This document shows positions 51,037 through 61,839 of a stretch of 64,000 nucleotides of DNA, in pieces (the first letter of the stretch is position 1; each line of letters begins with the position of its first letter). The notes beneath the pieces are model-generated. The model saw only the letters and a program-made list of their open reading frames with translations, had not been told where the DNA came from and searched no databases. The position numbers and the translations under genes are program-made. Origin of the DNA: Balanoglossus misakiensis (Eukaryota > Hemichordata); contig CM082591.2 in NCBI GenBank assembly GCA_040954595.2, positions 2,108,001-2,172,000 on the forward strand, read 5' to 3'.

Positions 51037-51246
51037 ACCGACTCTAAATATGATGCGATTAACTTGTCCTAACGTCCGAACCACTCGCGTTTGATTCATT
51101 TTTGTGTGTTTACATGTTGAGATCGCCATATTAAATATAAAGCTTACAGCGAGTTTATCTCCATGGGTAAACAAAAAAGTTTTAGAAAGCGAGCGGTTCG
51201 GACGTTAGGACAAGTTAATCGCATCATATTTGGAGTCGGTTAGGGG
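51032..51246. mobile_element. 215-bp MITE with ~57-bp terminal inverted repeats
   Basis: The left end CCCTAACCGACTC... and right end ...GAGTCGGTTAGGG are reverse complements over about 57 bp with two mismatches. The arms contain ACTTGTCCTAACGTCCGAAC. It sits between the nested module and the right arm. No target duplication is evident, because the outer ends merge with neighbouring repeats. Confidence 0.75.
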
Positions 51247-51411
51247 GCAGAAGTAGACAGGTAAAGGATTTTGCTTCGATAAAATCGAATTTCGGCCGAA
51301 AAAGCTGCAGTCCGGATCCGGACCGCAGAAGCACCAGTTTTTTCTATGGCGCCTTGCAGGGCTGTGGTGGAGGCTGTGTAACGCCGGGAACACACAGACC
51401 TGTACGCAGAG

Positions 51412-51584
51412 CTAGGCCGGTGACGGCTGAGTTGCTTCCTTGCAAAGGTCTCGGAGTCGCACTCGATCACCTGCTCTTGTAACTCCCAATCTCTTTATTT
51501 CCCCTTCCGTCATGGAAAGAACGGTGGCAGCTTCAACCCGCTCATTGCCAAATTTATCTCCTGCAATATTGCCTCGATGTCCAT
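51412..51584 (-). pseudogene. SAM-domain-like coding remnant in right arm
   Basis: This is the mirror image of the remnant at 49322-49494, with the same premature stop and frame break. Because both arms carry the same lesion, the sequence was already broken before the arms were duplicated or converted. Confidence 0.35.
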
Positions 51585-51654
51585 CTCATTCGACTGCGAC
51601 TGAGACGCACAAAACAAACGGAAAACACGGAAAATGGCCGACAGCAAAAATTGT

Positions 51655-51667
51655 GCGCCCTCTGGTG
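51655..51667 (-). promoter_or_regulatory. CTCF-like motif in right arm
   Basis: This is the inverted copy of the 49239-49251 motif (GCGCCCTCTGGTG on the plus strand). It lies about 2.4 kb from its partner, in convergent orientation. Confidence 0.3.
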
Positions 51668-51726
51668 AGGTGGAAGTGAAGGTTGTAAACAAGTAAATAA
51701 TAATAATACTAGCAAAGTATCATAAT

Positions 51727-52472
51727 ATATTAACGAATCAATATATAATCGTACTACTTCAACATAATATACTACTATTTATTTATAATATATTAACGAA
51801 TCAAAATATAATCGTACTACTTCAACATTATATACTACTATTTATTTATAATATATTAACGAATCAAAATATAATCGTACTACTTCAACATTAAATACTA
51901 CTATTTATTTATAATATATTAACGAATCAAAATATAATCGTACTACTTCAACATTAAATACTACTATTTATTTATAATATATTAACGAATCAAAATATAA
52001 TCGTACTACTTCAACATTAAATACTACTATTTATTTATAATATATTAACGAATCAAAATATAATCGTACTACTTCAACATTAAATACTACTATTTATTTA
52101 TAATATATTAACGAATCAAAATATAATCGTACTACTTCAACATTAAATACTACTATTTATTTATAATATATTAACGAATCAAAATATAATCGTACTACTT
52201 CAACATTAAATACTACTATTTATTTATAATATATTAACGAATCAAAATATAATCGTACTACTTCAACATTAAATACTACTATTTATTTATAATATATTAA
52301 CGAATCAAAATATAATCGTACTACTTCAACATTAAATACTACTATTTATTTATAATATATTAACGAATCAAAATATAATCGTACTACTTCAACATTAAAT
52401 ACTACTATTTATTTATAATATATTAACGAATCAAAATATAATCGTACTACTTCAACATTAAATACTACTATT
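51727..52472 (-). repeat. 63-bp tandem array, right arm (12 units)
   Basis: This is the inverted counterpart of the left array. The TACTAC phase marker recurs every 63 bp from 51770 to 52463, giving 12 units. The innermost units carry the same variants as the left arm's innermost units. Confidence 0.95.
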
Positions 52473-52690
52473 GCTATACTTAAGACCCCTGAGGCTTGCC
52501 ATATACAAAATTGTTAGATTCTGCTTATTTACAAATGCACAAAGATACACGTCTGATCTAAGTCACAGTCACAGTCACAAATTAATATACATCTCATCAT
52601 AAAAAAATCTCTATCAAGAAGTGTAACAAGAAAATGACAACAAAATGACTGAGGCACTCGTATTATCTGAATCAACACTACCATTACGGC

Positions 52691-53975
52691 CTATGCGGGG
52701 AAATTGTCCACATATCCATTACCAGGCGCATGGTTCGCGACGGATGCGATAGCGTTGATAGCAACCACCTCGACGACGACAATGATGATGACAAAAGCAA
52801 CCATGATGAAGAGCCCAGTAACCAGGGCGATGATGGACAGCAGTCGGGTCATTCTGGAGGCCTCCCTTGCACCAAACTCGTCACCTTGCAGTGCTCTTCT
52901 GTATACCTGGAGTGCAAGATACAGACAGTACATGTATATTCACTTACAAATGTAGCTACACGGGTTGAAACGTTAGATTATGTCTTTTATAGCTTCAAGT
53001 TATTGAAGGCATGCGGTCTAGTGTAATTTACGTATGCATGTAAACTTTCAAAATGGCGTGACAGTGTTCGAATGACCATGGTGGTGCCCTTTTTTCATTT
53101 ATGAAAAACCAAATCATCATGATTTGTTAATTTTGTTTTATAGACGACAGACTATAGCTCACCTCTCTGGATTTCAATATGGCGAACAGACCAACCGGCC
53201 AGAAACAACAAATCGTCGTGAAGATAGCAAAACCAAGGTAATCATCAGGCACATGTGTGAGAGGAGTCCGACTTGAAATCGGCGCGGGGTCATCGTCACC
53301 CGGGCTGTCTCTGTACGGCCCCATCTCCAACGACTCGGTCGGCACTTGTTCATACTCTGTATAAGAATGACATTTATGACTGCAGTAACTGGGAAACGTA
53401 AAATGTTAATTGGAGCAATATCTAAATTGATTGTAGTTTGTTTCATTATGAAAAACACAGTTTTTCTGTCGACTAATTATATCCCACAAGATCCGTGTTT
53501 CGTGTCCTAAAACTGGTTCTGTGTTTTTTTTGTACTTGTAGATTATCGTGTCTCTTGTCTGCATGAAAGCGGGTACCACAGTACAGAACAGACGAGACGC
53601 CAATTGAAAAAAGGTATTTCCTTGTCTATAGTGTCACATCATATGCACATAAGACACAACAGCCATGCTTCAAGACGACAGTGGTTCTGTCTGACGACAC
53701 AATATGAATAAATAATCCGAATGATTGCCGAGTTTGGATGAAAAACTCGGAGAAACTTTTGAGGAGTGGAGTTCGAGTAACCCAGTTTCTTGGCTCTTTG
53801 CCCCCAAGCAGCGGCCGCCATGACACTTTTGCTCTCGTTTCGTGGCGTCGCTGTTTTTCAACGCACCAGTGCGTTCATTTACTAAAACTTTTCAGAATGT
53901 AAGTCCTGAAAAACTGGAAGCCTGCACATTTACATGTACATTGTATGTATACTTACTGACTCCGGACTGCTCCAT
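52691..53975 (-). CDS. CD225/dispanin membrane protein A
   Basis: Three minus-strand exons encode 142 aa: 53975-53957, 53356-53163, 52906-52691. The acidic/Pro N-terminus (about 1-43) is followed by the CD225 domain: [26 protein letters not shown] and QGDEFGA, with two hydrophobic segments at about 46-67 and 93-125. Cys56-Cys57 match the palmitoylated cysteine pair of IFITM-type proteins. Dispanins insert as a re-entrant or intramembrane helix plus a TM helix and shape membranes in endocytic or secretory compartments. The intron between the N-terminal and CD225 coding parts, present in genes B-D, is absent here. The first exon (MEQSGV) was chosen because its phase fits exactly. The stop is 188 bp from the fold-back element. 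The substrate or partner is unknown; antiviral activity must not be assumed. Confidence 0.9.
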
Positions 53976-54461
53976 GACTTCCAACTGGCAACGTATGCGT
54001 ATATATGCGCACTACAAACCAGAAGACTTTGGTATGGTATTACTTGGATAGCTTTGTGCCCGGACAGAGTTTGCATATCAATATTGCTATGAACCGTGGA
54101 AACAGTCACTACACATGCGTGCTGCATTTACCCAACACCGAGGGTGTGCATATCCTGGTGTATATCCTTGTGCCGAAACTTCAACAACCAAGTACGCCTT
54201 ATTGTGATTTCCCAGGTGTGCGTCTTATGACACGCGGACAGAACCCACGTGTCGCGCAGTGACGGCATTTTGAACGCCCTTTTTGACAAGCGTGAACTTA
54301 GCGACTGGACAAGTGCACTGCATATCTGACAGCCAGTGTGCGCTTGTCGCCTAAAAAGCATTACTGTCTCAGTTACAAAGACAGTGATTCTTGCGTATAC
54401 TTGCAGGTTGACTATGTCATATAAAAACAAAGAAAACGTTTAAGTTGACAAAAAGGATGTA

Positions 54462-54467
54462 TTTATT
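54462..54467 (-). terminator. Poly(A) signal for dispanin B
   Basis: TTTATT on the plus strand is AATAAA on the minus strand, about 150 bases after the gene B stop. This is a good distance for a short 3' UTR. Confidence 0.55.
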
Positions 54468-54612
54468 ACACGTATAAGCTTATTATTCAAAAATTCAATG
54501 CCATACTCTCCAACGCAGAAATCATCAAACTCATACGGTCAATTGCAAATGCGAGTATAAATAGAAATAGTATATGTATATATAACAGACTATGTGGGAA
54601 TGTGTTTTGCTG

Positions 54613-55553
54613 CTACGATCTGAGGACGACCCCAAAGACTATTACGAAATATAGAATAAGACCGGTGAGTCCGATGACCAGGGCGATGAGAGAAAATCGC
54701 TTGGCAGACCGCGACGATTCTAGGGCGCCCTCTGTGTCTCCTTGCCACGTTTTCTTGTGTACCTGGGGAAAATACGAGACATTTTGTTAAGATTAGTGTG
54801 TTTTAGACATTCAGGTTTTAAAGATGAGAATAAAGACGGCTGCCTTGTGCCTCGCCTACCGCACAGCCATCATGCATAGCCGAACACCCTGACCTAGTCT
54901 AGTTTCTGCGTCCTCGCATTTTCAGTAAAGCCAAAAATACTTACATCTCTCGATTTCAGAATGGCGAATATTCCCAATGGCCAGAAACAACAGAGTGTTG
55001 TGAAGATGGCGAGGCCCATGTAGTCATCTGGTACTGGCTGCTGTAGAACGACGCCCCCAGCTACAGGCTGTTGAACTGTCACCTGAGAAAATGAAATGAC
55101 ATACCAATATACACCACTTTATAAAGTCGGAATTTGGTGGAGAAAAAAAATAGTAGACATATATAGATCATTTTCCGAACTCTGTGAGATCACGCGTTGC
55201 TAAGCAATCTATGAGGGATGGTCGTTGTTACGGTAAGAAAGTCCCTCGCGAGATCTCGCAATGAGCTTCGACCGTGAACTTACCATGTTCGAGTTTGTCA
55301 TCGGATACGGCGGTGGTGAATTCATATCGAGGACGTGCGGATGCGTTGGTTGTGGCGCTGCATAGCCATCTGAAAAAGAATAAGAATGAATGTTAAGTCT
55401 TGTTTGACTGGACTGCAACTTTTTCTCGCCAAATATATCAGTTAAAGACCGTGATGCTTGAGTTATGGCGCTGTATTAAATCGCAACTTTCAGCAAAGTC
55501 ATGATTCTGTTAACCAGATATGTGATCGACCTACCGACAACTTTCTTCTCCAT
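54613..55553 (-). CDS. CD225/dispanin membrane protein B
   Basis: Four minus-strand exons encode 130 aa: 55553-55535, 55369-55284, 55082-54945, 54762-54613. The Pro-rich N-terminus (PPPYPMTNSNM; a PPPY motif can bind WW domains) is followed by CD225: [28 protein letters not shown] and QGDTEGALESS, with hydrophobic segments at about 56-77 and 104-127. Cys66-Cys67 are the likely palmitoylation pair. The second segment holds a GLTGL motif, reminiscent of the GxxxG oligomerisation motif in IFITM3. Intron phases are 1-0-0, as in C and D. It is in tandem with A and divergent from C. The specific function is unknown. Confidence 0.92.
55168..55262. repeat. TCTCGCGAGA-type repeat, copy 1 (dispanin B intron 2)
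   Basis: The phrase ATCATTTTCCGAACTC is followed by GTGAGATCACGCG and, after a roughly 50-bp interval, CTCGCGAGATCTCGC. It is the more diverged member of a family also present at 57968 and 63620. Confidence 0.45.
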
Positions 55554-55645
55554 GATGCTACAATGATTTGACGCCCAAAGCAGTTTCCCTGCTGGATCCA
55601 AGGTGGCTCGTTTTTAATATATCATCGCCGCTTACTCCAGTCAAC

Positions 55646-55673
55646 ATTTATATACCAAGCACAGGAAGTGACG
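55646..55673 (-). promoter_or_regulatory. Dispanin B core promoter: TATA box with ETS-like site
   Basis: On the minus strand TATATAAA (55654-55647) lies about 95 bases before the ATG, implying a start near 55620. Upstream, ACAGGAAGTGACG (plus-strand text, 55661-55673) resembles an ETS site fused to a CRE half-site. This is motif-based inference. Confidence 0.45.
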
Positions 55674-55699
55674 CATACGATTTGCTAAGCCAGGCGGCT

Positions 55700-56537
55700 T
55701 TCTTGGAACGAACTTCGAACTCACCGGGAAGCTGGTAATTATTTAAGAGTAAAAGTTGTCATAACATAAATCCCTGATATAAGAACACGCCGACCTCAAC
55801 CTCGGCATGCGATAAGCTGGCATGCCGTCATTGAGGTTATCAGAAGGGCGTGAGCGCAAATCACTGTTTATGTACAAATGGTTGTATCCTTGGAAACCTT
55901 TACGAAAACCGGATGGCATGTGTGCAGTAATAAGCCACACAATAATAGATCTAGTCAAAACAACTTAATCGAAAAATTTCACTTTTATAGCAACGGCTCT
56001 CGGGCTGTGGTGTTTCAAACAATGTAATGTTTGGCTGGCATGGTTACACGTGATTCAAATATGGCGAAAGTCCGGCTACTGTATATAGTTGGAGCTATAA
56101 AAAAGAATTTAATGACAATGTCCTGAATTGGAATATACTTGAAACTTGGTAGGCGAAGCCTGTGATCATGAACATCACGTGGTTCCCAACACAGCAAAAA
56201 ACTTTGTGTTTATGATTTATGTACGGAGAAATACAGTTACTCTTTCCAGTGGAATTTCCCTGAGTACAATTTCGCGTGTAAGTAGTATTAATATTTGCAA
56301 AAGTACGGCGGTGTTTTATTTAGATTTCGCAGAAATTACGCTGTGAAATTCCGCGAAGCTCGGTTTATTTTAACGCGCATGCGTGTTGTATATCCTGTGA
56401 TATGTAAACAGCGGATGTTGGCCAACTCTGCGGTATCTGCGGTATCAGTCCACAGTGACGCGAAGACGTGACTTTGAACGCTCTGCACATCCACGACTGT
56501 TTCATACGCACTTGCGGAAGTTTTCAACTGTTCGACC
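55700..56537. promoter_or_regulatory. Divergent upstream region between dispanins B and C
   Basis: The two ATGs are 985 bp apart in head-to-head orientation. The plus-strand side carries GCGCATGCGT (56375-56384), close to the NRF1 palindrome, about 155 bases before the gene C ATG. TTCTTGGAA (55700-55708) fits the STAT-type TTCnnnGAA pattern. No clear ISRE was seen. Whether B and C are co-regulated is an open question. Confidence 0.4.
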
Positions 56538-57955
<1,418 letters not shown>

Positions 57956-57967
57956 ATGCATACTAAT

Positions 57968-58017
57968 TGACCATTTTACGCACTCCAGGAGATCTCGTGA
58001 GATCTCGCGAGACTTGG
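57968..58017 (+). repeat. TCTCGCGAGA-type repeat, copy 2 (3' of dispanin C)
   Basis: GACCATTTTACGCACTC is followed by GAGATCTCGTGAGATCTCGC and GAGACTT. TCTCGCGAGA is at 58003-58012, the palindrome bound by BANP in vertebrates. It starts 13 bases after the gene C stop codon, so it probably lies in its 3' UTR. Confidence 0.6.
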
Positions 58018-58943
58018 GAGGACATTCTCATGTGACACACGACGAATAGCACTTGGTACATTGTGTTAAGTGGCACATACGTTACACTTTTTGTTAAACT
58101 CTGGACCTGTTCTGGTTTCATACAAATCTCAAGTTGTAATACCAGGCTAGAAACCCCACAATTCAGTCATCAACAATGCTGACTAAGCTATAATAATGAA
58201 AATTCAGCCAAAAGTCAACTGATATAACTTTCACACAAGTATTATTGGGTACACTATTTTGAGTGATAGTAAAGGGACAATGACTCAGTTCCAAGCACAG
58301 ACACATGGGCCTTTAAAACATTGCCTGTGAATTCTATTTTGTTTTTCGTTTTTGACCCTTTTTTATTAGCTTTAGATATATCGTATATAATCCTGTTTTT
58401 GTTTGGTTATCTTGTCTTTTCCGATTTGTTCAGATATTTACCAGAAATAAATGACACTTTTCTCTTTGTTATGAAAATGAGTTTGGATTTCTTATATTTA
58501 ATCACTGTGACAACCAATAGAAATAGCCATCTCGTGGAGAGGGATTTAATTATGCTAAATATGATTTGAAAATTAGGAACACTGGACGTACGCCTTTAGG
58601 AGAGACATGTGGCGTTTGACTCTCAACAGGTAGTTCAGCCAACTTTTGGTGTTTTCGTCAAACTGTCCTCGATTCATCAACCCCGGCACGAACGAACGAT
58701 TCAGTTGCTAAATGAGAGAGGTGGCTGTACAACGCCCTCACACATTCACTCACACATGTATAATTACTCGCAGTACCAGTAATGGTCACATGACAATAAA
58801 TGACGCAGAGAAAAAAAGTATAACCACCACTGCACTGGGCCATCGTGACCTGTTACTCATACTGATATCAGAACGCTGTTGTAGAAGCCGCTTCTTACAA
58901 ACGGACCAAGAACTTGACGAAGATCTCTGTTGAACCTTCAGAA
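58018..58943. other. Spacer between dispanins C and D
   Basis: The left part is the probable 3' UTR of C, with AATAAA at 58446-58451. The right part should hold the gene D promoter. No additional coding exon was recognised. Confidence 0.5.
58446..58451 (+). terminator. Candidate poly(A) signal for dispanin C
   Basis: A canonical AATAAA lies about 490 bases after the gene C stop, within AT-rich sequence. It is supported by motif and position only. Confidence 0.45.
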
Positions 58944-60928
58944 ATGGCTGGTACGTTTAAGTATATCCTTGAGCTCGTTCTGTTTAAGATTCGTGGTATT
59001 GTCCGACACTGGGAATTTTGCTTTTTTCGATATTTATAAAATGTATTTTACACATCCGTGTGCCCGAAACCCACCGCTTTCACGACACTTCTTTTATCAG
59101 AAAACATAAGTTGTGTAAAGGTACAACCTAAAACTTCCATTTTAACAGGTAGCGTTTCCATGGTTTCTGTGAAAGTTTTTTTTACTTTAAATTTTGCTGC
59201 CGGGTGCTGGTAAAAATACTCTCGCTGCAGGATCCGGGTTCGTGCAGTTGTCATTGGAGGAAATCCGGGTTATATCTTCATTCAGTTTCAATCAGTCGTG
59301 TGGATATAAATTGTGGACAGAAATATCCTAGCGAGACGTCTTACATTTAATCTCTAGAAATGCCTGGCACATAGTGGTTTTATTTACATACTTAAAAATA
59401 ACATGACACGTCAGTCTTTGTGTTTGTTTAAATAAAAACGTCTACTGCCTTCGTTTGGTCGCATTTTTGTCCGTGAAATTTTTTTTTACCAAATGGACGA
59501 GACCCTGGACCAAACTTTCACATTTTCAGACTTGACGGAAAATTTCTAAAGTTTTTAGGCCTCCACAAATCAAAAAAGTCACGGTATCCTTCAGTCCATA
59601 AAAGCATACCAGGGTTCCCTGTGGCCTGCCCCAAATGCAGTGCACTGCACTGCTGTTTGTATTCACACAGCAAATAATAAGAGGTCAGTTGGGGTCAACC
59701 ACAATAAAACACTGTGACGTCTGGTGCAATAAGTGCTGGGCCCCTATTGTTAGACTTTTCTGCGCACTCACGGAGCTTTAGTCAGGCGACACTTTTTGTG
59801 TAGGTCCGATTTCTTTAAACCGTCTTCCAGGGCCTGCGGAAGGATTTACACTTTCTCCTGAGTACGTGAAGATTTTTTTTGATACGCCAACCATAAGAAA
59901 CGAATGTAAAGAATATCGTCAACGTTAAATAACGTAAAGTTTAGTTGAGTGATTTTTATTTATTTATTTATGCATTTATTTATTTGTTTATTTATTTATT
60001 TAGAAAAGAACCAAGTATGTCCCGAAAAACAAGGGATGCCTCCACCCTATGTTTCCATACCGGATTCTGTGGTAAGTAAAAACTTCCTCGTTGTCAAGAA
60101 TTCTGTCTATTCCTCGTCAAAGTATCGCGGATTTACATATATGAGACGTTTTGGTCGCCAAGTAACAGCTATCGACTCAAACACAAACTGGCACAAACAG
60201 CTCAAAACTAAACTGGCCGTTGGAATTGTCAGTCATGTTGTCTCATCGAAGTTCTCTGAATTCATATTGGCATTTGACTCTCAACAGGTGACAACCCAGC
60301 CAGCACTATTGGGAGTGCCGAAGATGATGGTGAACCCACGTGACGTGCCTAATGACTATTTGGGATTCGCTCTCTTCGCTACCATCTGCTGCTTCTGGCC
60401 CGTGGGTCTCTTCGCGGTCCTCAAGTCTCGTAACGTGAGTTCTAGAGATATCCGTTCGAAGTCATCATTTGGTATTTAACACGCGAGAGATTGAAGTCGC
60501 CGTGTCCAATATTCCTTAATGGACAAATGGCAAACATACCACGTATCTTCATAATTGTCAGTGTGTTGGACACTTTTTTGGACGAGTGTGGCGACAATGC
60601 TCGGTTAAGAATGTCTCGCAGTTTCACTCTAAGTTTGATCGACAACTGGCGTTTACCGTGTCATCTTCTTTTTCATCTACAGGTGCACCGCGCTGTGTGG
60701 CAGGGTGACATGTTCACCGCCAAGCGATCCTCGCTGTGGGCCAAGCGCCTGTCAATCATCGCTCTCCTGCTCGGCCTTCTCTGCATAACCCTCTTCGTGG
60801 TGGTGTGGAAGTTCGTCGTGGCCCGCCACATGTGCGACGAGATGAAGGACGGCGACGGCGACGGCAACTTCATGTGGATGTGCGGAGGTCGAGGCGACGG
60901 CGACGATTACGACCGCCGCCACCACTAG
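58944..60928 (+). CDS. CD225/dispanin membrane protein D
   Basis: Four exons encode 155 aa: 58944-58950, 60004-60071, 60288-60434, 60683-60928. The first exon has only two full codons (Met-Ala) before a GTACGT donor, the weakest junction in the model. The short Pro-rich N-terminus (MPPPYVSIPDSV) is followed by CD225: [40 protein letters not shown]; hydrophobic segments lie at about 49-70 and 97-120; Cys59-Cys60 are the likely acylated pair. The tail is unusual: GDGDGDGN, then RGDGDDYDRRHH, acidic/Gly-rich and encoded by clearly GC-richer sequence than neighbouring exons. The RGD tripeptide is probably fortuitous. Intron 2 (216 bases) is open and in frame, so a form with 72 extra residues is possible. 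Confidence 0.87.
59953..60002 (+). repeat. (ATTT)n microsatellite forming a splice acceptor
   Basis: About 50 bp of TTTA units with occasional substitutions end in TTTAG, which is the acceptor of dispanin D exon 2. The repeat supplies the pyrimidine tract. Confidence 0.75.
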
Positions 60929-61414
60929 CCACGCAGTGGTTTGAAAGCGTCGTCACACTGTTTCCTTGGAAACAAGACGATTTCATTATCGTGCTGCAGT
61001 TATTGGCCACATATGATAACCGAACTTGCTTGAATTTAATGATTAGTTCTCACTGATTGGTTGTTCGCAACTGAGCTACTGTGTTTAATTTTGAAACACG
61101 CAATTTCTTATTTACAATATGTTCATTTCAAGTGTTTGTAAAGGATCTCATTGAAAATGAGTTTAAAGAAACTAACACCATGCTATCGCTTCTGTTCTTG
61201 ATTAATTGGGTTTTAAATGTGTACACAAAAAATGAAACATCGGAAGTTTTCGAAACAGTATTATTATTTCGAACCCAGTTTATGAAAAAGACACATTTAC
61301 TTCAAAAAGTATTGTACAACCATTATCATTTACATACATTCATAAAAGACCAATTTGACAAAAAACTAAAATTAAACTTAAGGTCATTATATCAAGGAAT
61401 TTAATTGAATGATA

Positions 61415-61420
61415 AATAAA
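61415..61420 (+). terminator. Poly(A) signal for dispanin D
   Basis: AATAAA lies about 490 bases after the gene D stop. Confidence 0.5.
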
Positions 61421-61512
61421 ATCTTACAATTTCTACTCTGTATAGGCCTACATGATTTGTTGGCGTCATTCAGTATTTTACATAACTTTCAGACAAACAC
61501 ACACAGTCGATA

Positions 61513-61513
61513 G

Positions 61514-61544
<31 letters not shown>

Positions 61545-61570
61545 GTCTCTCTCTCTGTCTCTCTCTCTCG
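61513..61570 (+). repeat. (CT)n microsatellite
   Basis: About 58 bp of CT units are interrupted by several G substitutions, between dispanin D and the SDR gene. Confidence 0.9.
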
Positions 61571-61839
61571 CACCCACAGAAATGAATACCTCAGACAAAA
61601 GACTGACTGAAAATATCAATTTTTGTGCCGCTATTCCTGTTTTCTTTTACTTTCTAAAACTTGTCCAGGGTAGCTGATATCTATGTTCATTTGTTTAATT
61701 TAGACTATCAAATTACCCAGGGATCATTGCGAATCTAATATGGCGACTTCCATGAGATATATGAACATGTGTCGAAACGAGTTGTATCGTTGCAGCTAGT
61801 GTTTTCCTCGTGAGCCCAGGCAATTTCAAACGAGTAGCT

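Larger units (their letters stand above)
48466..52503. mobile_element. Fold-back DNA transposon with minisatellite arms
   Basis: The 4038-bp element is flanked by a perfect 6-bp duplication, TACAAA, at 48460-48465 and 52504-52509. Its terminal inverted repeats are long: left arm 48466-49600 (1135 bp) and right arm 51306-52503 (1198 bp). Both start TATGGCAAGCCTCAGGGG at the outer ends. Each arm has a short unique end, a 63-bp tandem array, and a roughly 400-bp inner unique segment. The arms differ in length by exactly 63 bp (11 versus 12 units) and by only a few substitutions elsewhere, so insertion is recent or the arms are homogenised. This architecture is that of Drosophila FB/Galileo and sea-urchin TU elements. 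No transposase is present, so it is non-autonomous. The centre is filled by nested repeats. Confidence 0.88.
60929..61839. other. 3' flank of dispanin D and spacer to the SDR gene
   Basis: No coding exon was recognised. AATAAA at 61415-61420 is the best poly(A) signal for dispanin D. A CT-repeat lies at 61513-61570. The SDR promoter should be just before 61840; TATGGCGAC near 61740 is YY1-like. Confidence 0.5.

Noticed and set aside
48466-52503. Assembly artefact producing an inverted duplication
   Set aside because: A clean 6-bp TACAAA duplication outside symmetric ends and different unit counts in the arms favour a real transposon; long reads would settle it.
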